Part shown: positions 23,658 through 32,542 of the stretch, piece by piece
How the letters are laid out: each line of letters opens with the position of its first letter
Position numbering within the stretch: the first letter of the stretch is position 1
DNA from: Thermosaccharophagus gerlachensis
GTDB lineage: Bacteria > Armatimonadota > Fervidibacteria > Fervidibacterales > Thermosaccharophagaceae
Length of the DNA: 37,688 nucleotides
NCBI GenBank assembly: GCA_041538025.1
Contig: JBGOEV010000020.1
Coordinates: 1 to 37,688 of the forward strand
Direction: 5' to 3'
Translations under genes and position numbers: made by a program
Notes under the pieces: model-generated
What the model was told of the DNA's origin: nothing
Database searches by the model: none
What the model saw: the letters and a program-made list of their open reading frames with translations, nothing else

Positions 23658-24401
23658 ATGAGTGAAGAGGAACGCTGTAGAAACATCCTTTTGGGTTTCT
23701 GGCAACGCATTAAACTTGCGCTTAGGGCGAAGAGAAAAAGTGTAAAGGACAAGTCTTCAAAGCATTCGCTGGGGGTGGGCAAAGTGAAAACACACTACAT
23801 GCGCGATGACAACGATGATTTTGCTGAGCAAGGTGATTTATTCCCCGAGCAAAAACAAGAGCATGCATGGAACTTAACTGATAAGGAGTTTGTGCCATAT
23901 CCACATAGGCAACCTTGGAAGGTAGGCGTATTCATTGATGTCCAAAACCTTTACTTGTGCGTTAGGAGTGTCTTTGGCAGTCAGGCAAAGATAAATTACA
24001 GAGCCTTAAAGGAGTTCCTCTCGCAGAACGGTGCAGTTGTAAGGATGACCGCCTTCACATGCTACGACCCTGAAAACCATTCTCAGCTTGAGTTTATACA
24101 TGCCCTTTCATTAATGGGCTATCGGGTCGTCGCAAAGCCTGTGAAGCGACTCCCTGACGGGAGTATCAAAGCGAACATGGATATGGAAATGGCGATTGAG
24201 ATAATGTCACAAGCTCCTTTCCTTGACGAGGTAATCCTTGTAACAGGTGACGGTGATTTCACACCTCTCATTGACCAACTTGCAAAGATGGGGAAGCTCA
24301 CTAAAGTTATCGGTCCAGATAGACTGACATCACCAGAGCTGATAAGAGCTTGCGATGCGTTCATTAACCTAACACAGATCAGCGGGATACTGGACTATTG
24401 A
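23658..24401 (+). CDS. NYN-domain (LabA/DUF88-like) protein, probable RNase-fold
   Basis: A 247-residue protein. The first 85 residues are basic/acidic and probably disordered. A PIN-like NYN domain then follows, with Asp94 and Asn97 in VFIDVQNLY, MDMEMAIEIM with further acidic residues, and VILVTGDGDFTPLI. These acidic residues are the metal-binding set of the NYN nuclease fold. LabA/DUF88 proteins are thought to process RNA, but few functions are proven. GAGGTGAAAG precedes the ATG. It ends 31 bases before the transporter gene. Confidence 0.87.
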   Translation: MSEEERCRNILLGFWQRIKLALRAKRKSVKDKSSKHSLGVGKVKTHYMRDDNDDFAEQGDLFPEQKQEHAWNLTDKEFVPYPHRQPWKVGVFIDVQNLYLCVRSVFGSQAKINYRALKEFLSQNGAVVRMTAFTCYDPENHSQLEFIHALSLMGYRVVAKPVKRLPDGSIKANMDMEMAIEIMSQAPFLDEVILVTGDGDFTPLIDQLAKMGKLTKVIGPDRLTSPELIRACDAFINLTQISGILDY

Positions 24402-24432
24402 AAAGATGTGTAACAGCGTGGTGAGATGTTCA

Positions 24433-26253
24433 ATGCAGAGAGAGAGGTGGGCAACGAGGATAGGATTGATACTTGCGATGGCTGGCAACGCAATTGGGCT
24501 TGGTAACTTCCTACGCTTCCCCGGGCAAGCTGCAAGGAATGGCGGAGGAGCATTCATGATCCCCTACTTCATCTCACTCATACTTATGGGGATACCTCTC
24601 ATGTGGATGGAATGGGCGCAAGGGCGCTTCGGTGGAACAAGAGGTTATGGAACAACACCAGGCATGTTCCACGAGATGTGGAGGGCACGAATTAGCAAAT
24701 ACCTCGGTGTGCTTGGCATATTCATCCCCACCATCATCATGATTTACTACACCTATATTGAGAGTTGGACATTGGGCTACAGTGTGCTTGCGCTATTGGG
24801 CAAAATGCCAAAAGTCGAAGCAGGCATGTCACCATCTGAGGTGCTCTCAAGGTTTGAGGATTACTTCTCCTCATACATCGGGAGGAGTGGCGAGTGGTTC
24901 GTTTCGGTTAGCCCAACTGCCTATATCTTTTTCCTCATAACACTGGCACTCAACACTTGGATACTCGCAAGGGGCGTTGCAAGAGGTATTGAAGTGCTCG
25001 CAAAGATAGCGATGCCGTTGCTCTTCATACTTGCGATAGTTTTGGTCATAAGGGTTTTCACACTCGGTGCAAAAGTTCATCCGGACTGGACTCCTTTAAA
25101 AGGCTTGGCGTTCCTTTGGGAGCCAAAGTGGTTTACGGAGTATCATGGGCATTATGTTTTTACACTTTTTAACCCAACGATATGGCTTGCTGCAGCTGGG
25201 CAAATGTTCTTCACGCTTAGTTTAGGCATGGGTGCTATACAAACTTATGCCAGTTACTTGGATGAGAACGATGATGTAATGTTAACTGGCTTAACAACAA
25301 CATCGGCTAACGAGTTTGCAGAAGTTGTGCTTGGCGGCTCAATAGCGATACCGGCTGCCGTAACATTTCTTGGTCTCACTGGAGCTCTTGAGGTCGCTGC
25401 TAAGGGCGTCTTTTATCTTGCATTCGTTTCAATGCCAACTATATTCAGTTACCTGCCTGCAGGTAACCTCTTTGGTGCCATTTGGTTCCTTCTTCTTTTT
25501 TTCGCTGGCTACACATCTTCAGTCGCCATGTCACAACCGATGATGGCTTTCCTTCAAGAACACTTCGGCATGAGCCGTGTGCATGCAGCCCTATCCCTTT
25601 GTGCCTTTTACTTCCTCGCAACTCACATATGCATCTTCCTTAGGGGTGGTGTTGATGTAATGGACTTTTGGGTCGGAACTTTTGGACCACCACTCCTTGC
25701 ACTCATTGAGGTCATCATCATGATGTGGATATTTGGCGCCGACAAGATGTGGGAAGAGATGCATCGCGGGGCTGAGTTGCGTGCACCTCGCTTCTTCTAC
25801 TACACCAGCAAGTATGTGACACCGCTGTTCCTAACACTCATATTCATTGGCTGGATCTACCAAAACCTCGCCCCGAAAAGAGTTTTCAATGGTGTCATTG
25901 AGCAAATTGAGTATGTAGGAGAAACAGCGCATGTAAAAGTAACAGTCGGCGATAAGCAACTCATCTGCAAGGTAAGCCAAAAGGATGGAACAAAGTTCTT
26001 GCGTAACGGAAAAGAAGCCGACCTAAGCGAGTTCAAAGTTGGTGAAGAAGTCTTTATCGGCTTGAGGAAGGGAAACATACTCACCTTTATTGCTGATGAA
26101 GTCTCATACCGTAGCATAATCGCAAGGACGGTTGAAGGGCAACAGCCCGGAATAACAATTTGGATAACAAGGATTTTCCTGTTGACAGTTTTTGTTGCCA
26201 TGTGCGTTGCTGTCGGCGTAGCATGGCGCATAAGGGAGAGCGTTAAAAGATGA
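24433..26253 (+). CDS. sodium:neurotransmitter symporter-type transporter with soluble C-terminal insert
   Basis: A 606-residue Na+-coupled amino-acid-type transporter (LeuT fold). The first membrane segment has the family signature GNAIGLGNFLRFP that forms the sodium/substrate site, followed by GGGAFMIPYF and about ten further hydrophobic helices. After YYTSKYVTPLFLTLIFIGW (near residue 465) a soluble beta-rich segment of about 80 residues (HVKVTVGDKQLICKV, FKVGEEVFIGL) precedes one last membrane helix. Such an insert is not part of standard members. I placed the start at 24433 because GGTGAG lies seven bases before. The stop overlaps the ATG of a tiny MetS-like gene (ATGA). A neutral or hydrophobic amino acid is the likely substrate. 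Confidence 0.92.
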   Translation: MQRERWATRIGLILAMAGNAIGLGNFLRFPGQAARNGGGAFMIPYFISLILMGIPLMWMEWAQGRFGGTRGYGTTPGMFHEMWRARISKYLGVLGIFIPTIIMIYYTYIESWTLGYSVLALLGKMPKVEAGMSPSEVLSRFEDYFSSYIGRSGEWFVSVSPTAYIFFLITLALNTWILARGVARGIEVLAKIAMPLLFILAIVLVIRVFTLGAKVHPDWTPLKGLAFLWEPKWFTEYHGHYVFTLFNPTIWLAAAGQMFFTLSLGMGAIQTYASYLDENDDVMLTGLTTTSANEFAEVVLGGSIAIPAAVTFLGLTGALEVAAKGVFYLAFVSMPTIFSYLPAGNLFGAIWFLLLFFAGYTSSVAMSQPMMAFLQEHFGMSRVHAALSLCAFYFLATHICIFLRGGVDVMDFWVGTFGPPLLALIEVIIMMWIFGADKMWEEMHRGAELRAPRFFYYTSKYVTPLFLTLIFIGWIYQNLAPKRVFNGVIEQIEYVGETAHVKVTVGDKQLICKVSQKDGTKFLRNGKEADLSEFKVGEEVFIGLRKGNILTFIADEVSYRSIIARTVEGQQPGITIWITRIFLLTVFVAMCVAVGVAWRIRESVKR

Positions 26254-26345
26254 GCTGGCAAGGTTGGCTTTTTCTCATCTTTGGTTGGGGCTTCGTCATC
26301 GGGTTATTCATATACTGCTTCTCAAAAGTTCTTACTCGCCCATGA
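26250..26345 (+). CDS. MetS-like small subunit of the symporter
   Basis: A 31-residue protein starting at the ATGA overlap with the transporter stop. It has one hydrophobic helix (WLFLIFGWGFVIGLFIYCF) and a short basic tail (SKVLTRP). Bacterial symporters of this family are often followed by such one-helix proteins, known as MetS-type small subunits after MetPS of Corynebacterium; MetS is needed there for methionine uptake. The call rests on position, overlap, length and topology, not on strong sequence identity. The next gene is convergent, with 23 bases between. Confidence 0.7.
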   Translation: MSWQGWLFLIFGWGFVIGLFIYCFSKVLTRP

Positions 26346-26368
26346 TGGGGATTGCAATCCAGCAACCT

Positions 26369-27085
26369 TTACGTTATTCGAATGCGAAAGCGTTCCTCAG
26401 CCTGCGATGGCAGGACATACAATGGCTTGAGCTGAAAAATGTCATCACCTCTTCCTAACTTTCTCCAACGCTGATATGCCAGTTGAGCAACTCCATATGC
26501 TGTCGGAACGACATACACGATGTTTAGGAAGCCCCTTTTGGCTAAACTGAGGTGAGAGAGGATTTCATTCCATGCTTCGCTAAACGCACCACACAAAACT
26601 GCTGGCGAATCATCGCTCACTATCTCCTTTGCAAGCTCGCCAACATCAACGACACATTCCGATTGAATGGTGGTTAATTCACCCTCACGCATAACGAACA
26701 TGGCAAAGTATGCTTCCATTAACCTTGTGGGACGAGACGGGTAAAGAACGAAGACCTTATGCCCTTCTGAAATCGTTGCCATATGAGCCATACATTCAAG
26801 TGTCCGTATGCCGATTATCGGTTTCTTGAGCGAGTATGCAAGCGCCTTAGCATACGCAACACCTATGCGTGTGCTTGTGAATGAGCCAGGTCCGATTGAG
26901 ACAGCAATAAACGATATATCGTTGAAACTACAACGAGCAACATCAAGCACTGACCTTGTCAGCTCTGGCAGCCTCCTAAGCAGGTCACGATAAGTCCGCA
27001 CTAACAGCATGCTCTTTAGCGACAAGCCATCGCTCACAGCTATGCTACAAAGTTCTCCCGTCGTCTCAAACGCAAGAACAAACAT
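26369..27085 (-). CDS. tsaB: tRNA threonylcarbamoyladenosine biosynthesis protein TsaB
   Basis: A 238-residue ASKHA-fold partner of TsaD and TsaE in making t6A37 on ANN-decoding tRNAs. It begins FVLAFETTGELCSIAV and has SIGPGSFTSTRIGVAYAKALA (in pieces, residues about 63-83), the family hallmark. A C-terminal LKPLYVLPSQAEERF tail follows, which corresponds to the P-x-Y-x-R-x-x-xAE motif fused to TsaB. It lies six bases downstream of tsaE, so the two are translated from one transcript. TsaD and TsaC are not in the window. Confidence 0.92.
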   Translation of the reverse strand: MFVLAFETTGELCSIAVSDGLSLKSMLLVRTYRDLLRRLPELTRSVLDVARCSFNDISFIAVSIGPGSFTSTRIGVAYAKALAYSLKKPIIGIRTLECMAHMATISEGHKVFVLYPSRPTRLMEAYFAMFVMREGELTTIQSECVVDVGELAKEIVSDDSPAVLCGAFSEAWNEILSHLSLAKRGFLNIVYVVPTAYGVAQLAYQRWRKLGRGDDIFQLKPLYVLPSQAEERFRIRIT

Positions 27086-27091
27086 AAGCGC

Positions 27092-27577
27092 TCACTCTCT
27101 CTTCGACCGTTCCCACTCAACCCTTATAGCCGAAAGTAGCTCTTCATATCTTTTGCCGAGTGGCACTAAACGAACTCTCCTGCCGATGCTCTCGTGCGAG
27201 ATAAATATGTCCAAGCGTTCGTTTGGTAGAAGCTGGCTTATATGCTCAGCCCACTCAATAACGATAACGCCACCGAGCGTTAGATACTCACTGAAGGCTA
27301 ATTGCTGTTCAACATCATCTGGCTTAACACCTTCAAGCCTGTATGCATCCACATGGAAGAGTGGTAGCCTGCCAACATACTCTCGCACAAAAATGAATGT
27401 CGGGCTGATGACACGCTTGACCACACCAAGCCCCTCAGCTATACCTTGAATGAGCGTTGTCTTACCAGCACCAAGCGGTCCATAAAGCGCTATGATGTCG
27501 CCACAGCGAAGGTGAACAGCTATGCATCTTCCAAAATCCATCATCTCGTTTGCGCTTTCCACTTGTATCTCCCACAT
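27092..27577 (-). CDS. tsaE: tRNA threonylcarbamoyladenosine biosynthesis ATPase TsaE
   Basis: A 161-residue ATPase that drives turnover of the TsaB-TsaD complex. It shows the Walker A loop GPLGAGKTT, SPTFIFVREY, HVDAYRLEG and VIVIEWAEHI, all standard TsaE motifs in the right order. The start at 27577 has only a weak Shine-Dalgarno. It is divergent from the GT-C-like gene and first in the tsaE-tsaB pair. Confidence 0.93.
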   Translation of the reverse strand: MWEIQVESANEMMDFGRCIAVHLRCGDIIALYGPLGAGKTTLIQGIAEGLGVVKRVISPTFIFVREYVGRLPLFHVDAYRLEGVKPDDVEQQLAFSEYLTLGGVIVIEWAEHISQLLPNERLDIFISHESIGRRVRLVPLGKRYEELLSAIRVEWERSKRE

Positions 27578-27606
27578 GCCACATCAGCTCTTGATGCCTC
27601 TTAAGA

Positions 27607-27615
27607 ATTATCACA
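27607..27615 (-). promoter_or_regulatory. candidate extended -10 promoter for tsaE-tsaB
   Basis: TGTGATAAT on the minus strand fits an extended -10, about 30 bases upstream of the tsaE start. No clear -35. Confidence 0.35.
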
Positions 27616-27705
27616 GGCGCACAGTGCTATGATGATTTTGGCGTCCCAATACTTTGACTGCTCATCAGTAAAAGCCATACTCAGCACGAGGTGTGCAAAG
27701 GGCAA

Positions 27706-29283
27706 ATGTGCGAATTGCCAAGCAACTCAAGTCGTCCTATGTTTGTGATTATAATGGCGCTTTTGCTCAGCGTGCTCTTCATCACCCTCATCTTATGCCC
27801 CACAATTCCACTTGGTGTTGTTGGTGAATGGGTGCTTGAACGAAAGCATGTTCCAATTAAAAGATGCATCCCCGCAATTATTGGCATCGTGCTGTTTATC
27901 ATTGTCACATGGAGATGTGCCATAAAAGCACCAACTACAAGATGCGAATTCGTAAGTGCCTTTATAGCGCTTTCCATCGCCTCTCTTTTCGTGCGCTTCT
28001 TCGTGCAGTTCATTGAGCCAACAGAAAGGTATCCGATGGCATATGCAGCATACACTGCTGTAAGCCCTATAGCCACATCATACTTCATCGCTGCTCGCAA
28101 CGCAGAAAGAGAGGGATGGCTCAATGTTATCCGCAACTACGATGACTTTATGCGTCACCAACCAGTTCATGCAGCAACGCATCCGCCGGGCACCTTGTTG
28201 CTTTACAGTATGATCAGGGCAGCAACAAGAAGCTCTCACTTGCTTCAAGACATTGCATATGCTGCTATTGGTGGGAAAGAAACGCTCACCTTTCATATCA
28301 TGGCTGTGCGCAATCTTTTCGGTATACATGTCGAGCCATGGGAATTAGCTGCTGCCTTCATCAGCTCACAGCTCATGCTGTTGCTTGGAGCTCTCGCGTT
28401 GCCATTCATCATCCTCGGTTTGATAGCCCTTACCTACACCCGTTCCGATGGTCCTGATGAAAGCACCGATAAGAGTGAATTGTGGTGGGCTGCTTCACTG
28501 ATCTCCTTCATTTACTCAACATCACCCGGGCAACTTGCATATGTAGCTTCGCCAGACCAAATGCTCACATTCGTCTCAGCAGTTGGCTTTGCATGTATTT
28601 GCATTTGGGCATACACTAAGCAAGCGAAGTTGATGCTCATTCTCGTTGGTTCGCTCAGCTTCATTGGGTTGTTCTGCAGCTTCAAATTTGCACCAGTCGT
28701 TTTGATGTGGGCGCTCTTGCTCATTGCTGAAACGATAAAACTTGCTAACCGAGACAGAAGCTTAAAAGCTCTACACGACATCGCTATAGTGCTCGGTTGG
28801 TTTGCCATGCCGATGTTTTTGCTTTCTTTGTTTTTGCTCATCGCTTTCGGCTTCGATTGGCTCGGCACATTCAATACAGCAATGCACGCTCACAACATTC
28901 AAGCTGTCTCATCTGTGCGGACATATTGGAAGTGGGTGATAGTTAACTTGATTGAGTTTGGGTTCTCAATTGGTCCTGTGCTAACGGCGTCGTTGAAAGC
29001 CTGCATCTGGTGTGCAGTTTCTTCAAGGGCAAAATCAGTCGGCGAAAGGATGCTCATCTTGTGCGTCGCTATCATAATTTTGATGGACATCCTTGGCATA
29101 GTGCGCGGTGAGGTCTCACGGATTTGGCTTCCATTTATGCCGCCGTTGGTGATCGGGATAGCAGCAAACAAGTGCTTTCATCGCTTAAAGCACTTACGCA
29201 CATCATTCACATTGCTTTCGCTTTCTCAGGCAGCTACAGCAATTTGCGTGAGGGCATTTGTTGACGCTGTTAGAGCATGGTGA
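27706..29283 (+). CDS. polytopic membrane protein, GT-C glycosyltransferase-like
   Basis: About 525 residues with some 11-12 hydrophobic segments. Between the early membrane helices there is an extracytoplasmic stretch with HQPVHAATHPPGTLLLYS. The His-Pro-Pro-Gly piece and a late RGEVSRIWLPFMPP are seen in bacterial GT-C-like membrane proteins that use polyprenyl-phosphate sugars. The acidic residues that would be catalytic cannot be assigned with certainty. The start is uncertain: GTG 27691, ATG 27706 (chosen, AAGGG just upstream) or ATG 27739. A GT4 glycosyltransferase lies about 6 kb downstream on the same strand, but no shared pathway is evident. Confidence 0.65.
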   Translation: MCELPSNSSRPMFVIIMALLLSVLFITLILCPTIPLGVVGEWVLERKHVPIKRCIPAIIGIVLFIIVTWRCAIKAPTTRCEFVSAFIALSIASLFVRFFVQFIEPTERYPMAYAAYTAVSPIATSYFIAARNAEREGWLNVIRNYDDFMRHQPVHAATHPPGTLLLYSMIRAATRSSHLLQDIAYAAIGGKETLTFHIMAVRNLFGIHVEPWELAAAFISSQLMLLLGALALPFIILGLIALTYTRSDGPDESTDKSELWWAASLISFIYSTSPGQLAYVASPDQMLTFVSAVGFACICIWAYTKQAKLMLILVGSLSFIGLFCSFKFAPVVLMWALLLIAETIKLANRDRSLKALHDIAIVLGWFAMPMFLLSLFLLIAFGFDWLGTFNTAMHAHNIQAVSSVRTYWKWVIVNLIEFGFSIGPVLTASLKACIWCAVSSRAKSVGERMLILCVAIIILMDILGIVRGEVSRIWLPFMPPLVIGIAANKCFHRLKHLRTSFTLLSLSQAATAICVRAFVDAVRAW

Positions 29284-29401
29284 GTTATCTTTTGCTTCTT
29301 GTGGGTCAGAGATGCCTTCAGTAAAATGAAAGAAATGGGTGGGCGTTGCTCAGGGTGCGAACAACTTATGCTCTCGCAAGCGAGCGGGGTGGATCAATGC
29401 T

Positions 29402-32299
29402 GTGGGAACTCGTTACATAACGATAAAGGGAGCAAGACAGCACAACTTAAAGAATATATCGCTAAAGCTGCCGAAGGAGAAGCTGATTTGCATAACTGGC
29501 ATAAGTGGTTCGGGTAAGTCATCGCTCGCCTTTGATACCATTTATGCCGAAGGTGAGAGGAGGTATGTTGAGTCATTATCTGCATATGCACGCCAGTTCC
29601 TCGAGCGTATGGACAAGCCGGATGTTGATTTAATTGATGGCTTATCGCCAGCAATATCAATTGACCAAAGAGCAGCTTCTCATAACCCGCGCTCAACAGT
29701 TGCAACGGTGACAGAGATCTATGACTATCTTCGCCTGCTCTATGCGAGGATTGGTGTGCCTCACTGCCCCAAGTGTGGTCAACAAATTTCACGCCAATCG
29801 GTTGACCAAATAGTTGATCATGCTATGTCACTGCCAAAGGGGACAAGGATTTATGTGCTCGCACCACTCGTGCGAGGTAGGAAAGGGGAATACAGACACT
29901 TGTTTGAGGAGATAAGGAGGCAGGGCTTCTTAAGGGTCAGGGTGGACGGTGTCGTGAGAGATGTGAACGAGGAGATTGAGCTTGATAGATACAAGATGCA
30001 CTGGATTGAGGTCGTAGTTGATAGGCTAATCATAGATGAAGGTGTTAGAGGCAGGCTTGCAGATTCAATTGAGACAGCCCTTAAGGCTGGTCAAGGCTAT
30101 GTCATTATTCACCGGCTGAGCGATGACGGAAAAGGGACTGACATGATGTTCACGGAGCACTTCGCGTGCCCGGACTGCGGAATAAGCATTGGTGAACTCC
30201 AGCCGCGCAATTTCTCATTCAACAGCCCATACGGTGCATGCCCACACTGTGGTGGGTTAGGCTCAATAGCTGAGTTTGACCCGGAGCTTGTCATACCAGA
30301 CCAAAGGCTATCAATAGCGGAAGGCGCAATCGTCCCATGGAGAAGCTACACGAGCAATTACAAGCGTGAGATACTCAAAGCAGTTGCGAAAGCATACGGC
30401 TTTTCAATCCACACGCCAATAAAGGATTTGACGAAAGAGCAACTCAATGCAATCCTCTATGGAACTGATAGGGCTGTCCAAGTCACTTATGTCAACCGAT
30501 ATGGTAGGCTACGCACAATAACCACATACTTTGAGGGTGTTATAAACAGCCTCCAACGCGACTACGATGAAGGTGATGACGAGCTTAGAGAGCACCTGCG
30601 CAGGTTCATGAGCACACACCCATGCCCAAAGTGCAACGGCGCAAGATTGAAGCCAGAGAGCCTTGCGGTAAAAATAGACGGATGGAACATAGCGGAAGTT
30701 TGTAAGCTCACTGTGAGACAAGCTCTTGATTTCTTTGAAGGGCTAAAGGAGAAGTTGCCAGAGCGCCAAAGGTTGATCGCTAACGAAATACTCAAGGAGA
30801 TATGTAACAGGCTTCGCTTCCTCGTAGATGTTGGCTTGGATTACTTAACGCTTGACAGGGAAGCTTCAACACTTGCTGGCGGGGAAGCACAGAGGATAAG
30901 GTTAGCAACACAGATAGGCTCTGGGCTCACAGGCGTTTTGTATGTGCTTGATGAGCCGACAATAGGCTTGCACCCAAGGGACAACAAAAGGCTGATAAAC
31001 ACCCTCAAGAAACTGAGGGACATGGGGAACACGATAATCGTCGTTGAGCACGACGAAGAAATGATTAGGAGTGCTGACTTTATCGTTGACCTCGGACCAG
31101 GGGCAGGTGAGCATGGCGGATATGTTGTGGCAACTGGCAAGGTTGAGGACATCATAAACTGCAAGGAGTCGCTAACTGGGAAATACCTGAGTGGCGAACT
31201 TAAAATACCAATACCAAAGGAACGCCGAAAGCCGTCGGATAAGTGGTTGATTGTGAAAGGCGCAAGGGAACACAACCTCAAAAACATTGATGTGAGGATA
31301 CCACTTGGTTTGTTTGTGTGCGTTACTGGGGTTTCAGGTTCTGGTAAGAGCACGCTCATGATTGATATCGTTTACAACAGGCTCGCATACATCCTCCACC
31401 GCGCAATAACACGCTGGGGTGACCATGACGAGATACTTGGCGTTGAGCACATTGACAAGGTGATCAACATTGACCAATCACCGATAGGTAGGACACCTCG
31501 CTCAAACCCTGCAACATACACTGGCGTCTTCACGCACATAAGAGAGCTGTTTGCGCAGACAAGGGAAGCAAGGGCAAGGGGCTATAAGGCTGGCAGGTTT
31601 AGCTTTAATGTCAAGGGTGGTAGATGCGAAGCATGCCAAGGTAGTGGTGTCATAAAGATTGAAATGCATTTCCTGCCAGATGTTTATATCACATGCGATG
31701 TATGTAAAGGCAAAAGATACAACCGAGAAACACTTGAGGTGACATACAAAGGCAAAAACATAGCCGATGTGCTTGACATGACGGTTGAAGAAGCCCTCTC
31801 ATTCTTTGAGAACATACCGCCAATCAGACACATATTGCAAACGCTCAGCGATGTAGGGCTCGGCTACATAAAGCTTGGGCAACCAGCAACAACGCTCTCG
31901 GGTGGCGAGGCACAGAGAGTGAAACTCGCCGAGGAGCTGTCAAGGAAGAGCACCGGAAGGACGCTTTATATACTTGATGAGCCAACTGTGGGGCTCCACT
32001 TCGCTGATGTCCACAAGTTGCTTGATGTGCTACATCGGTTGGTTGATGCTGGGAATACAGTTGTGGTGATTGAGCATAACCTTGAAGTCATAAAGACGGC
32101 TGACTGGATAATAGACCTTGGACCCGAGGGTGGCGATAACGGTGGCTACATTGTAGCTGAAGGTCCGCCAGAAGCAGTTGCGCTGGTTGAGAAATCATAC
32201 ACAGGTCAATTCCTGAGGCGCATACTTGAGAGGGAAGGTAGATTACAACAAGGTGACAAAAGAACGAAAAAGGAAGTGCATGCTCACGCACTCGCTTGA
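29402..32299 (+). CDS. uvrA: excinuclease ABC subunit A
   Basis: DNA damage-recognition ATPase of nucleotide excision repair, 965 residues from the chosen GTG. Both ABC modules are complete: Walker A GISGSGKSS and GVSGSGKST; signatures LAGGEAQRI (first, with Ala for the usual Ser) and LSGGEAQRV; Walker B VLDEPTIGLH and ILDEPTVGLH. Zinc modules are visible as CPKCG, CPDCG...CPHCGG and CEACQGSG...CDVCKG. I placed the start at the GTG at 29402 because GGGGTGG lies about nine bases upstream and the protein then opens TRYITIKGARQHNLKNI like other UvrA. A frame open from 29339 adds a non-UvrA head. Confidence 0.96.
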   Translation: MGTRYITIKGARQHNLKNISLKLPKEKLICITGISGSGKSSLAFDTIYAEGERRYVESLSAYARQFLERMDKPDVDLIDGLSPAISIDQRAASHNPRSTVATVTEIYDYLRLLYARIGVPHCPKCGQQISRQSVDQIVDHAMSLPKGTRIYVLAPLVRGRKGEYRHLFEEIRRQGFLRVRVDGVVRDVNEEIELDRYKMHWIEVVVDRLIIDEGVRGRLADSIETALKAGQGYVIIHRLSDDGKGTDMMFTEHFACPDCGISIGELQPRNFSFNSPYGACPHCGGLGSIAEFDPELVIPDQRLSIAEGAIVPWRSYTSNYKREILKAVAKAYGFSIHTPIKDLTKEQLNAILYGTDRAVQVTYVNRYGRLRTITTYFEGVINSLQRDYDEGDDELREHLRRFMSTHPCPKCNGARLKPESLAVKIDGWNIAEVCKLTVRQALDFFEGLKEKLPERQRLIANEILKEICNRLRFLVDVGLDYLTLDREASTLAGGEAQRIRLATQIGSGLTGVLYVLDEPTIGLHPRDNKRLINTLKKLRDMGNTIIVVEHDEEMIRSADFIVDLGPGAGEHGGYVVATGKVEDIINCKESLTGKYLSGELKIPIPKERRKPSDKWLIVKGAREHNLKNIDVRIPLGLFVCVTGVSGSGKSTLMIDIVYNRLAYILHRAITRWGDHDEILGVEHIDKVINIDQSPIGRTPRSNPATYTGVFTHIRELFAQTREARARGYKAGRFSFNVKGGRCEACQGSGVIKIEMHFLPDVYITCDVCKGKRYNRETLEVTYKGKNIADVLDMTVEEALSFFENIPPIRHILQTLSDVGLGYIKLGQPATTLSGGEAQRVKLAEELSRKSTGRTLYILDEPTVGLHFADVHKLLDVLHRLVDAGNTVVVIEHNLEVIKTADWIIDLGPEGGDNGGYIVAEGPPEAVALVEKSYTGQFLRRILEREGRLQQGDKRTKKEVHAHALA

Positions 32300-32329
32300 T
32301 ACTGAAACCATACTGGGGTGATTCACAGC

Positions 32330-32542
32330 ATGCGCGTCATCTTCAGGGGGAAGACTTACGAGTTTGACGAAGAGAAGATGAAGGTGAAGGAGTTGCTTAA
32401 ACGCATGAACCTATCACCACTGAGCACGATAGTGGTGCGTGGGAATGAGATCTTGACGGAGGAGGATGTTTTGAAGCGTGATGATGAAGTGCGCATCATA
32501 AGCGCCATCTCTGGAGGAAGAGAGTATGGGCTACATATGTAA
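32330..32542 (+). CDS. ttuB: TtuB/MoaD/ThiS-type ubiquitin-like sulfur carrier with C-terminal extension
   Basis: A 70-residue beta-grasp protein: MRVIFRGKTYEF, KVKELLKRMNL, TIVVRGNEIL, RDDEVRIISAISGG. The diglycine that should end a sulfur carrier is at residues 62-63, but translation continues REYGLHM before the stop. The carrier would need trimming to expose the Gly-Gly for adenylation and thiocarboxylate formation. Trimming by JAMM-type proteases is known for some ThiS/MoaD relatives such as QbsE. The GGAGGA encoding the two glycines is also the Shine-Dalgarno of ttuA, and the tail overlaps the first codons of ttuA. The ATG at 32330 has GGGGTGA eight bases upstream. It follows uvrA by 30 bases. 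Confidence 0.85.
   Translation: MRVIFRGKTYEFDEEKMKVKELLKRMNLSPLSTIVVRGNEILTEEDVLKRDDEVRIISAISGGREYGLHM

Noticed and set aside
26349..26360. Perfect 12-base palindrome GGATTGCAATCC between the MetS-like gene and tsaB
   Set aside because: No loop and no T-run on either strand, so it is not a convincing terminator; it may be a chance palindrome.
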